NCBI RefSeq assembly: GCF_009695765.1
Contig: NZ_VUNI01000005.1
Span: 1-64,000, forward strand
Direction of reading: 5' to 3'
Origin: Roseburia porci
GTDB taxonomy: Bacteria; Bacillota; Clostridia; Lachnospirales; Lachnospiraceae
Length of the DNA stretch: 64,000 nt
Shown here piece by piece: positions 8,586 through 17,708 of this stretch. Each line of letters begins with the position of its first letter. The first letter of the stretch is position 1. Below the pieces are notes generated by a model that saw only the letters and a program-made list of their open reading frames with translations, was not told the origin of the DNA and did not search any database. The translations under genes and the position numbers were made by a program.

Positions 8586-9035
8586 TTATACCAGCATTTT
8601 CTTAAGTTCATTCATAAACGTGTTCACATCTTTAAATTCACGGTATACAGATGCAAAACGCACGTACGCAACCGGATCCAGATCCTTGATCTTATCTACC
8701 ACAATCTCACCGATCTCACTACTTGGAATCTCTTTCACCTCACGGTTGAAAATCTCCACTTCCACATCATCGATCAGTTTTGTGATCTCAGCTGCGGAAA
8801 TCGGTCTCTTGTGGCATGCACGTAAAACTCCCGCCTCAATCTTGGATCTGTCATACTGTTCACGATTATTGTCTTTCTTAATTACAATGAGTGGAATTGT
8901 CTCTACTTTCTCATATGTAGTAAAACGTTTCCCACAATCATCGCAAAGTCTCCTGCGTCGGATTGCATGATTATCATCTGCCGGTCTTGAATCAATTACC
9001 CTGGTATTCTCGCTGCTGCAAAACGGACATTTCAT
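8586..9035 (-). CDS. nrdR: Transcriptional repressor NrdR
   Basis: 149 residues, the standard NrdR length. The N-terminal zinc ribbon shows CPFCSSENTRVIDSR and CDDCGKRFTTYE; the ATP-cone domain follows (VIKKDNNREQYDRSKIEAGV onward). NrdR senses ATP/dATP and represses ribonucleotide reductase genes. The ATG at 9035 has AGGAGG seven bases upstream; the longer frame reaching 9107 is not needed. No nrd genes are in the window. Confidence 0.95.
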   Translation of the reverse strand: MKCPFCSSENTRVIDSRPADDNHAIRRRRLCDDCGKRFTTYEKVETIPLIVIKKDNNREQYDRSKIEAGVLRACHKRPISAAEITKLIDDVEVEIFNREVKEIPSSEIGEIVVDKIKDLDPVAYVRFASVYREFKDVNTFMNELKKMLV

Positions 9036-9091
9036 ATGTTTATTCCTCCTGCACTCTCTGTGCTTATCGGTATAAATCTGACTTTTTCTAC

Positions 9092-9120
9092 AGTATATCT
9101 TTCCCAAAAATGAATGTCAA
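9092..9120 (-). promoter_or_regulatory. nrdR promoter
   Basis: Minus strand TTGACA (9120-9115), 17 bp, TATACT (9097-9092), placed about 57 bp before the nrdR start. Confidence 0.75.
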
Positions 9121-9129
9121 CCGTTACAA

Positions 9130-9384
9130 TTACAGTTTCTTTTTCATTTCTTTTTCATCCAGTTCTACAAGGATAATATCGGGTCCGATCTTTACAATTT
9201 TGCACCATGGAATCCAGAATTCAAAGTCATGACACAGACACCCAAAATACTTTGGAGGTCCTGGAACGATCAATGCATTGATCTCTCCGCATTTTGGATC
9301 AAAATCAATATCACGGACTGTTCCAAAACATCTGCAGTCATTTACATTGACCACTTCTTTATCACATAATTCCGAATAACGCAT
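9130..9384 (-). CDS. YlmC/YmxH-family sporulation protein
   Basis: 84-residue PRC-barrel protein: MRYSELCDKEVVNVNDCRCFG, GTVRDIDFDPKCGEINALIVPGP, and the C-terminal IPWCKIVKIGPDIILVEL. This family is widespread in spore-forming Firmicutes and its genes are often expressed during sporulation; the molecular role is not known. Its presence supports a spore-former lineage. Several cysteines (CDK, CRC, GCLC, WCK) might bind metal. Confidence 0.85.
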   Translation of the reverse strand: MRYSELCDKEVVNVNDCRCFGTVRDIDFDPKCGEINALIVPGPPKYFGCLCHDFEFWIPWCKIVKIGPDIILVELDEKEMKKKL

Positions 9385-9454
9385 CGCATCATCCCAACTG
9401 CGGTTGTTTCCTTATATGATATGTAAAAACCTCTTAAAAAAGAAGAATTTATGC

Positions 9455-10555
9455 TTATACGTTAAAACGGAATAAGATTACATCGCCGTCTTTTACAACA
9501 TACTCTTTTCCTTCCAGACCAACGATTCCTTTTTCTTTTGCTGCAGATAAACTTCCACAATCCAGAAGATCCTGATAGTTTACAACCTCTGCGCGAATGA
9601 ATCCACGTTCAAAATCAGAGTGGATCTTACCTGCTGCCTGTGGAGCCTTGGTTCCTTTTTTGATCGTCCATGCTCTTGTCTCATCTTCGCCTGCAGTAAG
9701 ATAGCTGATCAGTCCAAGCAGACTGTAGCTTGCCTTAATCAGTTTCTCCAGACCGGATTCTTTTAATCCAAGATCTTCCAGAAACATTGCTTTCTCGTCA
9801 TCATCCAGTTCTGCAATCTCCTGCTCGATCTGTGCACAGATTACAAATACCTCGCTGTTTTCCTCTTTGGCTTTCTCTCTGACTGCCTGTACATATGGAT
9901 TGTTTGCACCGTCATCCGCAAGATCATCCTCCGATACATTTGCAGCATAAATCGTAGGTTTTGCAGTGAGCAGATTGTAGGAATTGAACCATTCCTCCAT
10001 ATCTTCATCTTCCGGAACTTCAAATGTTCTTGCCATCATTCCATCCTCAAGGTGTTTCTTCAAAGCTTCCAGAAGTTCTAATTCTTTTGCAAGTGTTTTA
10101 TCCATACGTGCCTGTTTTGCAACTTTTGCAATACGGCGCTCTAAGATTTCAATATCTGAGAAAATCAATTCCAGATTGATTGTCTCGATGTCACGTGCAG
10201 GATCAATGCTTCCATCTACATGTACAATATTGGTATCCTCAAAGCAACGCACTACATGAACGATCGCATCTACTTCACGGATATTTGCAAGGAACTGGTT
10301 TCCAAGTCCTTCACCTTTACTTGCTCCTTTTACAAGACCAGCAATGTCCACGAATTCAATAACGGCTGGTGTCACCTTCTTGGAATGATACATATCTCCA
10401 AGTAATTTTAATCGTTCATCCGGAACAGCAACGATACCAACGTTCGGATCGATGGTACAGAATGGATAGTTTGCCGATTCTGCACCAGCCTTTGTCAGTG
10501 AATTAAACAGTGTACTTTTTCCAACGTTTGGAAGTCCAACGATACCGAGTTTCAT
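9455..10555 (-). CDS. ychF: Redox-regulated ATPase YchF (Obg-like)
   Basis: 366 residues, the family length. G1 is GLPNVGKSTLFNSL near residue 6; the switch region DIAGLVKGASKGEGLGNQFLANIREVDAIVHVVRCF is diagnostic, followed by the coiled-coil insertion (EILERRIAKVAKQARMD) and the C-terminal TGS-like domain ending DGDVILFRFNV. YchF binds ATP in preference to GTP and associates with ribosomes and stress responses. It stands alone behind its own promoter. Confidence 0.97.
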   Translation of the reverse strand: MKLGIVGLPNVGKSTLFNSLTKAGAESANYPFCTIDPNVGIVAVPDERLKLLGDMYHSKKVTPAVIEFVDIAGLVKGASKGEGLGNQFLANIREVDAIVHVVRCFEDTNIVHVDGSIDPARDIETINLELIFSDIEILERRIAKVAKQARMDKTLAKELELLEALKKHLEDGMMARTFEVPEDEDMEEWFNSYNLLTAKPTIYAANVSEDDLADDGANNPYVQAVREKAKEENSEVFVICAQIEQEIAELDDDEKAMFLEDLGLKESGLEKLIKASYSLLGLISYLTAGEDETRAWTIKKGTKAPQAAGKIHSDFERGFIRAEVVNYQDLLDCGSLSAAKEKGIVGLEGKEYVVKDGDVILFRFNV

Positions 10556-10691
10556 AATGTATTATACCTACTCGAAAACCTTTTATTACCAAAGGTCTTC
10601 ACCTTTCTATATTATTTACTACATAAAGTTGTCATGCTATTTAAGCATATCATGCCTGAGTAAATGAGCTTGATACAGCCTTATATTATAC

Positions 10692-10720
10692 TATATATTT
10701 CATATTTTTAAAACTGTAAA
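10692..10720 (-). promoter_or_regulatory. Probable ychF promoter
   Basis: Minus strand TTTACA (10720-10715), 17 bp, TATATA (10697-10692), giving a leader of about 130 nt. The leader holds a weak hairpin with ATGCT/AGCAT arms and a CCTTT/AAAGG repeat near the start codon. No other content was seen in the 214-bp gap. Confidence 0.5.
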
Positions 10721-10769
10721 ATCGATTTTTTTGCATCAATCCAGTGATGTGACATACTCACTATTTTCT

Positions 10770-12395
10770 CTATTTTTCCACCTCGTCGAGAGCTTCTTCA
10801 TATATATCACCAATAAAGATCTCATTCCGCTTTTTCTTTTTTACGCGGTACAAAAGCATATCCGCTGCATGTAAAAAGTCCCAGCTTTTATTTCCATACT
10901 CTGGAACGTCATAACAGATTCCCTGGGATACCGTCACTATGTCAGTAACCTGGGATTCGCTGTGTGTGATTCCAAGCTTCATCACTGCTTCTTTAAATCT
11001 TTTTGCCTTATCATATACCTGTTGTGCACTCAGTCCACTATAAATAATAATAAATTCATCTCCGCCATAACGAGCACAGAAAATCTGATCATTCTGCATC
11101 TTTTTAATCAGACTGGCAACCTTCTTAATGCATTCATCCCCAGCCTGATGTCCATAATGATCATTATACTGTTTGAAGTAATCAATATCGAGGATTTCAA
11201 AAGCAAGCGGTATTTTCTTTTCGTAACAGGATTCTACGATTTTTTCAGAATAATCGGTAAAACGATACCGGTTCATAAGACCGGTAAGCGGATCTGTTTC
11301 TGCCTTCTTCATCAGTTCCTGATTGATCTGCTCCAAATTGATTCTTTTTTCATTGGCATGTTCCAACGCACTTCTTACATAAAGCATATTGGCAATCATA
11401 CTCTTGCTTTCCTGTTCCGCACTCTCTGTCTTCTCATAAAACTGGACTGCTGTCTGTAAATATGCTTCCTTTTGTCCAAGCTTATTATAGTATTTCATTT
11501 TCAAAGAAAGCAGCTTTCTCTCAAGATTGGCAATCTTTGTCGATTCCACAACCGGCTCCAGCTGTATGCAGATTTTTTTAAGAACATCCATACGGTCAAT
11601 CTCAACCAGAAGCCAGCAAAAGTTATACAGATCATCGAAAATATCCATAAGTGCCATTTTCTTACCGATATGGCTCTGTATATCTTCAATGCACTGATCC
11701 CGTCTTATATCATCTCCTATCTTGTGATAGTAAGAGGCTCTCATACAGTCTACATAGACATAATCCATATCATCGAAATGCGGCTGGCACTCTTTCTTCA
11801 GCCTTTCGATGTATTCTGCTGTTTTCTCCATTCTGCCACAACGCATATGACAGAGTGCAAGATTCGTGTAGATTGTGGTCAGCGTTGTAATACTGCGTTT
11901 ATCCTCAGGCGTATTGTAATAGTCATCGCATGCTTTTTCAAAATAACTTTGCGCCTCGCCGTAAATCTGATTGTCCAGATACAAATATCCAAGGTTCAGA
12001 TAGATGCTGCTTTCCACGGTATGGATTTCATGTTTTCTGCAATAATCAAGTCCTGTCAGATAATAGTCCGCAGCTACAGAAGCATTTCCTTTGCTGATCG
12101 AACTGATTGCCATCAGATTATAGGATCTGGCGACCCGCTCCCACTGACCACTTTCTTCCAGATAACTAATAGCCTTTGCCAGATCCTGAAACATCGGTTC
12201 AACTTCATTGCGTACGTAATGGGCTTCACCACTGTGATAATATGCAAAGCCAAGAAGCCAGGCATCCTTACTCTGCCCGGCTTCCTGTTCCATTGTGGCA
12301 CACACTTTCAAAACCCGTGCAGTATCTGTCCATCTGTTATCTAAAACCTCCTGCACCCATGCATTTGTTTTCTCATTTGTTTCACGGATTTCCAT
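10770..12395 (-). CDS. TPR-GGDEF diguanylate cyclase
   Basis: 541-residue soluble protein. Residues 1-330 are a helical array of tetratricopeptide-like repeats (for example VARSYNLMAISSISKGNASVAADYYLTGLDYCRK); a helix (ALEHANEKRINLEQINQELMKKAE) leads into a GGDEF domain starting at DPLTGLMNR (about 368) with an intact GGDEF signature at 444-448 and DIDYFKQYNDHYGH before it. It should make cyclic di-GMP. The RxxD inhibitory site expected just before the signature is not present, so product feedback is unlikely. There is no membrane segment; TPRs suggest control by protein contact. It lies 26 bp after thiN. Confidence 0.88.
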   Translation of the reverse strand: MEIRETNEKTNAWVQEVLDNRWTDTARVLKVCATMEQEAGQSKDAWLLGFAYYHSGEAHYVRNEVEPMFQDLAKAISYLEESGQWERVARSYNLMAISSISKGNASVAADYYLTGLDYCRKHEIHTVESSIYLNLGYLYLDNQIYGEAQSYFEKACDDYYNTPEDKRSITTLTTIYTNLALCHMRCGRMEKTAEYIERLKKECQPHFDDMDYVYVDCMRASYYHKIGDDIRRDQCIEDIQSHIGKKMALMDIFDDLYNFCWLLVEIDRMDVLKKICIQLEPVVESTKIANLERKLLSLKMKYYNKLGQKEAYLQTAVQFYEKTESAEQESKSMIANMLYVRSALEHANEKRINLEQINQELMKKAETDPLTGLMNRYRFTDYSEKIVESCYEKKIPLAFEILDIDYFKQYNDHYGHQAGDECIKKVASLIKKMQNDQIFCARYGGDEFIIIYSGLSAQQVYDKAKRFKEAVMKLGITHSESQVTDIVTVSQGICYDVPEYGNKSWDFLHAADMLLYRVKKKKRNEIFIGDIYEEALDEVEK

Positions 12396-12421
12396 GCTGT
12401 GATCACCCTTTCATTCTATCC

Positions 12422-13084
12422 TTAGTCAATCGACTCAATTACGATCAGTATTCCACTTTCAAATATGATCTCTGCTTTATAATCCACAATCTCATTGCTC
12501 ACCCCAAGTGAATTAAATCCTCCAAGTTCATAATGATCCAGCGGATACTTCATCCCTTTTAATGTAAGTCCCGTAACTTTTTCCGAATACGGAATCAGAG
12601 AAACATATTTTCCAAACTGTTCTGTTTTTAAGATTTCAAGCGAATGATCTGCCATTCGTATTCTGTTGTTTGCATCCAGTATTGTAATTGGAACTTTCTG
12701 CTCCAGACCAATTCCCAAAAGGCTGATATTACCAAGCACATGATCCATTCTTGTTCCGGTAGCACCAAGCAGCGTAATCTCCGACGCGCCATGTGCAATC
12801 GCATAGCGGATTGCATATTCGGTATCCGTATCGTCCTTGATCGGATTTAACTGATGAAATTCAACGGTTTCATATTTCTGAAAGAATTCAAGTGTTTCCG
12901 CTTTTACCGAATCAAAATCTCCGATGATCACATCCGGCACAATATCTTCCCGTTTTAAAAATTCCATACCGGAGTCAGCCGCCAGAATCACATCAAACTC
13001 TTCATCTCTGAGCAGTTCACCCGCAAAAGCATCCTGGATTGAACCTCCGGATATAATAACAAATTTCTTATTTTTTTTTCCCAT
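12422..13084 (-). CDS. thiN: Thiamine diphosphokinase
   Basis: 220 residues, transferring pyrophosphate from ATP to thiamine. Family motifs are present: AADSGMEFLKR, PDVIIGDFDSV near 51-62, and IKDDTDTEYAIRYAI followed by GATGTRMDHVLGN near 105-118. The C-terminal beta domain binds thiamine. In many Firmicutes thiN follows rsgA and rpe, as it does here, supporting the call. The next gene in the same direction is the GGDEF protein. Confidence 0.95.
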   Translation of the reverse strand: MGKKNKKFVIISGGSIQDAFAGELLRDEEFDVILAADSGMEFLKREDIVPDVIIGDFDSVKAETLEFFQKYETVEFHQLNPIKDDTDTEYAIRYAIAHGASEITLLGATGTRMDHVLGNISLLGIGLEQKVPITILDANNRIRMADHSLEILKTEQFGKYVSLIPYSEKVTGLTLKGMKYPLDHYELGGFNSLGVSNEIVDYKAEIIFESGILIVIESID

Positions 13085-13127
13085 ATGTTATCCACCAACC
13101 TTTTTGTCAGAGAGTGTTCTGTCCACA

Positions 13128-13781
13128 TCAGCCGTTTAAGATATCCAGAAAACGGCATACGTTTTCCCCGATTTCACCACTGAATACTGCATTTCCAGCT
13201 ACAATGATATTAGCTCCTGCATCCATAAGCTTTGTGCAGTTCTCCAGATTAATTCCGCCGTCTACTTCAATATCGGCTTTTGTTCCGGTTTTCTCAATCA
13301 TTTTTTTCAGATCCGCTACTTTATCAATGGTATACGGAATCAGTTTCTGTCCTCCAAATCCCGGATTGACAGTCATGATCAGAACCATGTCTACTTTTGG
13401 AAGCACATATTCGATCGCACTGAGCGGTGTTGCCGGATTAAGCGCCACACCAGCTAATATGCCCCGTTCCTTGATTGCCTCAATCGTGCGGTCAAGATGT
13501 TTGCATGCTTCCGCATGTACTGTGATAATGTCCGCTCCCGCATCTGCAAACTGGTCTATAAACCGGATCGGTTCATCGATCATAAGATGTACATCAAACA
13601 TCCGGTCTGTAAGTCCACGAATGGATTTGATAACCGGAAATGCGAATGATATATTCGGTACAAAACTTCCGTCCATAACGTCAATATGCACATACTGTGC
13701 TCCTGCCTCATCCAGCTGTCTGATCTGATCTCCCAAATTTGCAAAATCTGCTGATAATATCGATGGTGATAAGCAATTCAT
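13128..13781 (-). CDS. rpe: Ribulose-phosphate 3-epimerase
   Basis: 217-residue TIM barrel that interconverts ribulose-5-phosphate and xylulose-5-phosphate. Motifs: LSPSILSADFANLG, HIDVMDGSFVPNISFAFPV (metal His and catalytic Asp), MTVNPGFGGQ and EVDGGINLENC. The enzyme would connect xylulose-5-phosphate from the sugar cassette at 2068-6604 with the oxidative branch. It sits 19 bp after rsgA in the prkC-rsgA-rpe-thiN run common in Firmicutes. Confidence 0.97.
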   Translation of the reverse strand: MNCLSPSILSADFANLGDQIRQLDEAGAQYVHIDVMDGSFVPNISFAFPVIKSIRGLTDRMFDVHLMIDEPIRFIDQFADAGADIITVHAEACKHLDRTIEAIKERGILAGVALNPATPLSAIEYVLPKVDMVLIMTVNPGFGGQKLIPYTIDKVADLKKMIEKTGTKADIEVDGGINLENCTKLMDAGANIIVAGNAVFSGEIGENVCRFLDILNG

Positions 13782-13799
13782 ATAATAGCGCTCCTGTAA

Positions 13800-14681
13800 T
13801 TAATATTTTTTCGGTTTATTTTTCAGTTCCTCATATAAAAGAACATAGTTATCATAGCGGATCTGGCTGATCCTGCCTTCCTGTAATGCATCCTTGACCC
13901 CACAGTCCGGCTCACTGATATGGCTGCAGCCCTGAAATCTGCAATTTGGTTCAAACTCACGAAATTCCGGATAACATGTCCACAGATCTTCTTTTTCAAA
14001 TCCCGGTACATCCATCGAGGAAAATCCCGGGGTATCCATAATATATGTTTTCTCGGATATCGGAATCAGTTCTGAGTGACGGGTTGTGTGTTTTCCTCTT
14101 TCGATTTTACGGCTGATTCCACCAGTCTCCATACGCACTCCGTCCTGAAGACTGTTGACCAGTGAAGATTTTCCAACTCCGGATGGACCTGCAACGGCTG
14201 TGGTTTTGCCTTCGAGAAGTTTCTTTAATTCATCCACGTGCAATTTCGTTTTTGCACTGGTAAACAGAATGTTATATCCTGCAGGCTCATATATTTTTCT
14301 GAGCTGTTCTTTCTCTTCGTCATCTATCAGATCACACTTGTTAAAACAAATGGTGACCGGCACCTTCTGATATTCCATCATACAGAGAAACCGGTCTAAC
14401 AGGTTAAAATTCGGCTGTGGTTTCGCTGCTGCAAATATCACAAGTGCCATATCAATATTAGAAACTGCCGGCCGGATCAGTTCATTGCTGCGCGGATGAA
14501 TTTCTTCTACATTTCCCAGTTTCTTGTCTTCATCCAGTACCGCAATCGTAACATCGTCTCCAACCAGCGGTTTTATTTTATCTTTTCGGAAGGCACCTTT
14601 GGCCTTACATTCATAAATTCCGGTTTCTGCTACATGAACGTAGTAGAAACCGGAAATTCCTTTCACAATTTTCCCTTGCAT
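13800..14681 (-). CDS. rsgA: Ribosome small-subunit GTPase RsgA
   Basis: 293 residues: N-terminal OB fold (1-65), a circularly permuted GTPase (G4 FNKCD near 115, then G1 GPSGVGKSSLVNSL near 168 and G3 DTPGFSSM), and a C-terminal zinc knuckle (C-x-F then CSHISEPDCGV). RsgA helps mature the 30S subunit. It is 10 bp after prkC and in one operon with prpC-prkC-rsgA-rpe. Confidence 0.96.
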   Translation of the reverse strand: MQGKIVKGISGFYYVHVAETGIYECKAKGAFRKDKIKPLVGDDVTIAVLDEDKKLGNVEEIHPRSNELIRPAVSNIDMALVIFAAAKPQPNFNLLDRFLCMMEYQKVPVTICFNKCDLIDDEEKEQLRKIYEPAGYNILFTSAKTKLHVDELKKLLEGKTTAVAGPSGVGKSSLVNSLQDGVRMETGGISRKIERGKHTTRHSELIPISEKTYIMDTPGFSSMDVPGFEKEDLWTCYPEFREFEPNCRFQGCSHISEPDCGVKDALQEGRISQIRYDNYVLLYEELKNKPKKY

Positions 14682-14691
14682 AATCTCCCTG

Positions 14692-16833
14692 TTACTGTTG
14701 TGTGAATTGCGGGTTATAAGTTGCAGCCGTTACTGTCTTGGTATTAGATGTAGGATTTCCAGCCTCATCTATTTCTGTCTCTTCATATGTTACAGTTATA
14801 GTTCCGCTTGTCGATCCTTGAATATCAGACTTTGTAACCTTTGCACTTCCAGATGCCAACTCTGATGCAGATTTTGTTGACTGATCCAGCACGTTTCCAT
14901 TTCCATCTAAAAGTGTTACAGTGGCACTTTGAACGCCATCTGGCAGTTTTAATGACGGTATTGTATAATCACAACTATATGATTTGACAGAAGGTCCCTT
15001 GCTGACAACAATCGTAATATCTGTTCCCTTATTTACTGTCTTACCAGGATCAATGCTCTGTGAAATGACCTGCCCCTGAGCTACGGTATCACTGTAATCC
15101 TCCTGAACCGTTACATTCAGTCCCTGTCCGGATAAGGTGGACTGTGCACTTCCGGAATCTGCTCCGCGAACATCCTGTACGGTAACCGGTTCAGCACCCT
15201 GGCTGATTACGATTGTTACGGATGTTTTCTTTTCTACCTGACTTCCAGATGCCAGTGACTGGGAAATAACTTTTCCGGTTTCCACATTATCATCATACTG
15301 ATACTGTTTTTGATAGGTAAGATTATTTGCTTTTAATGTATTTACCGCATCGGTTTCTGTTGCGCCGGTTACATTTGGTACCGTTGTCATATTCTCGCTC
15401 TTGGTAGAGCCACATACGATAACGTTGATCGTACTTCCCTCTGCAACTTTCTTGCCTTCATCTACATCCTGTTCGATGATCTGATCTTTCTCATATTTGT
15501 CAGATTCCTCATAAGAAGCAACAAAGAGCTTAAGTCCGAGTTTATCCAGTTCCTTCTGAGCTTCATCAGTTGTCATTCCAGTGATGTCGATCATAGTTAC
15601 CTGTTTCTTCTCTTCAGACTCTGTTTCTGTCTCCGTCTGTGTCTCTGTCTGAGTCTCTGTTGTCTTATTATGTTTCGAAGGTTTGAACATTCCGAAAACG
15701 CTTCCAACAAGATAGATGATCACAATTACGATTACAACTGCAGCAACAATTCCCATGATTGTAACCGCTTTATCCATTTTCGGATTCAGAGTTCCCTCTT
15801 CATCCTCGTCCTCATCATCTTCGTCTTCTTCAATCTCATCTGGATCTTCTGTATCTTCTTCGTCATCCTCGTATTCGCCGTCTTCATAACCTTCTTCATC
15901 AGAATCCTCCGGCTGTGGATTTGCCTCTTCGTTGATACGTTTTAACTCATCCTCGCTGATCACTTTTGTCTTGCCATTGTCAACTGCCGGCACCATAACG
16001 ACAAAATCCTCATTCGGACTGATCAGTGATTTCCGAAGATCACTTAAAAGCTCTGCAATCGTCTGATAACGACGATCTGCATTCTTCTGTGTACATTTCA
16101 GGATGATTTTTTCCATACTGATTGGAAGGTTTGGTGCATATGCACTCGGAGCAACCATTTCTTCCTGTAAGTGCTGGATTGCAACAGCAACCGTCGTATC
16201 TCCATCAAACGGCACACGGCCCGTTACCATTTCATACATCACGATACCCAGGGAATAAATATCACTTCTTCCATCCACAAATCCATTTCTAGCCTGTTCC
16301 GGAGAAGCATAATGTACGGACCCCATCACATCGGAACTGATCGTATTAGAAGATGCTGCACGAGCAATACCAAAATCTGTAACTTTTACTTTACCTTCTG
16401 TAGAGATGATGATATTCTGTGGTTTAATATCCCGATGGATAATATTCTTGTTATGGGCTGCCTCAATACCTCTTGCGACCTGGATTGCAATGCTGACAGA
16501 TTCTTTAAATGAAAGCTGTCCCTTTTTCTCAATGTAGGTTTTGAGGGTGATTCCCTCCACATATTCCATAACGATATAATGCATTCCATTCTCGCTGCCT
16601 ACATCATAGATATTTACAATATTTGGATGCTCTAACCCTGCTGCGGACTGTGCTTCGGTACGAAATTTCGTTACGAAATTCATATCCTCAGAAAATTCCT
16701 GTTTTAATACTTTAATTGCAACAAAACGACCAAGAATATGATCCTTTGCTTTGTAGACATCGGACATTCCGCCTGCTCCGACTTTGCCTACGATCTCATA
16801 TCGATCTGCTAAATACATGCCCTCAGTTAACAT
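14692..16833 (-). CDS. prkC: Ser/Thr protein kinase with PASTA repeats
   Basis: 713 residues. The kinase domain (10-275) has GAGGMSDVYKA, ATP Lys41, catalytic HRD at 133-135 and DFG at 153. Then comes a very acidic cytoplasmic linker (about 310-352), one transmembrane helix (about 357-382), a Thr/Glu repeat (TQTETQTETETE), three extracellular PASTA repeats (about 395-600) and a Ser/Thr-rich C-terminal domain of about 100 residues. PrkC/Stk kinases sense cell-wall muropeptides through PASTA units and are reversed by the partner phosphatase, whose gene overlaps by 7 bp here. Most Bacillus homologues have three repeats; the acidic linker is unusual. Confidence 0.95.
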   Translation of the reverse strand: MLTEGMYLADRYEIVGKVGAGGMSDVYKAKDHILGRFVAIKVLKQEFSEDMNFVTKFRTEAQSAAGLEHPNIVNIYDVGSENGMHYIVMEYVEGITLKTYIEKKGQLSFKESVSIAIQVARGIEAAHNKNIIHRDIKPQNIIISTEGKVKVTDFGIARAASSNTISSDVMGSVHYASPEQARNGFVDGRSDIYSLGIVMYEMVTGRVPFDGDTTVAVAIQHLQEEMVAPSAYAPNLPISMEKIILKCTQKNADRRYQTIAELLSDLRKSLISPNEDFVVMVPAVDNGKTKVISEDELKRINEEANPQPEDSDEEGYEDGEYEDDEEDTEDPDEIEEDEDDEDEDEEGTLNPKMDKAVTIMGIVAAVVIVIVIIYLVGSVFGMFKPSKHNKTTETQTETQTETETESEEKKQVTMIDITGMTTDEAQKELDKLGLKLFVASYEESDKYEKDQIIEQDVDEGKKVAEGSTINVIVCGSTKSENMTTVPNVTGATETDAVNTLKANNLTYQKQYQYDDNVETGKVISQSLASGSQVEKKTSVTIVISQGAEPVTVQDVRGADSGSAQSTLSGQGLNVTVQEDYSDTVAQGQVISQSIDPGKTVNKGTDITIVVSKGPSVKSYSCDYTIPSLKLPDGVQSATVTLLDGNGNVLDQSTKSASELASGSAKVTKSDIQGSTSGTITVTYEETEIDEAGNPTSNTKTVTAATYNPQFTQQ

Positions 16834-17570
16834 TCTTTCACCTCATCAGATAATAGTTTAATTATAATCGCTGTTATGTTATCCTTGCCGCCATTCTGAT
16901 TTGCTGTTTCAATCAGAGTGCGTACCTGCTGTTCTACGTCTTCATTCTCTGAAACAATTCGGTATATGTCTTCATCGTCAATCATATTCGTAAGACCATC
17001 AGAACATAATAATACGGAATCTCCGTCATGTAACTCAATTTCAAAAAAATCAACTTCTACCATATTCGCGGCACCTACGGCCCTCGTTATGATATTTTTG
17101 TCCGGATGTGCCTTTGCCTGTGCCTCATCCATTTCTCCAAGGCGAACCATCTCTTCAACAAGGGAATGATCTCTTGTAATCTGTCTAATGCCATTACCGA
17201 TTACATAAAGCCTGCTGTCTCCAACATTTGCGACAACCATCTTATGATCTGTGATCGTTGCTGCGACAATGGTCGTTCCCATTCCGCGCTTTGTCTCATC
17301 CTCTTTGGATTCCTCGATCAGTATCTCATTTGCTTTTTCAATCGCTTCATTCAGAATCGTAACCGGTTCTGTCTCAGTACTTCTGGCTACAGATGCCGTC
17401 ACCCGTTCAACCGTGTAACGTGATGCGTATTCACCGGCTTTATGCCCGCCCATGCCATCTGCCACAATATAAAGATTCGGGAGATTGCCGACTGGTGTAT
17501 CACACGCAAACAAATAATCCTGGTTCATCTCACGTCTGATTCCAGTATCTGTCATGGAAAACGTCTTCAT
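16827..17570 (-). CDS. prpC: PP2C-family protein phosphatase
   Basis: 247 residues. Metal-binding motifs of PP2C are present: NQDYLFACD near 15, VADGMGGHKAGEYAS near 40, and DSVLLCSDGLTNM near 185 with DNITAIII near the end. It removes phosphates placed by PrkC. The ATG at 17570 is used because GGAAGG lies upstream; the frame extends to 17603 but those codons look non-coding. It is translationally coupled to prkC by a 7-bp overlap. Confidence 0.95.
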   Translation of the reverse strand: MKTFSMTDTGIRREMNQDYLFACDTPVGNLPNLYIVADGMGGHKAGEYASRYTVERVTASVARSTETEPVTILNEAIEKANEILIEESKEDETKRGMGTTIVAATITDHKMVVANVGDSRLYVIGNGIRQITRDHSLVEEMVRLGEMDEAQAKAHPDKNIITRAVGAANMVEVDFFEIELHDGDSVLLCSDGLTNMIDDEDIYRIVSENEDVEQQVRTLIETANQNGGKDNITAIIIKLLSDEVKEC

Positions 17571-17708
17571 CTGCCTTGCCTTCCTTTCTGCCGAAATAAA
17601 CATTACTGCGAAAAAGTTTTATCTTCCTTTTGTCGATTCTGCTAATTCACCTTTGCTATCTTACCATAATCTATTTTCTATTGCAAGAAAAGCATCGGTA
17701 TGGCAGTT

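Noticed and set aside
15670-15945. Plus-strand frame over the acidic linker of prkC
   Set aside because: It is the antisense of a GA-rich coding stretch and encodes only Phe/Leu/Ile runs; no start signal.
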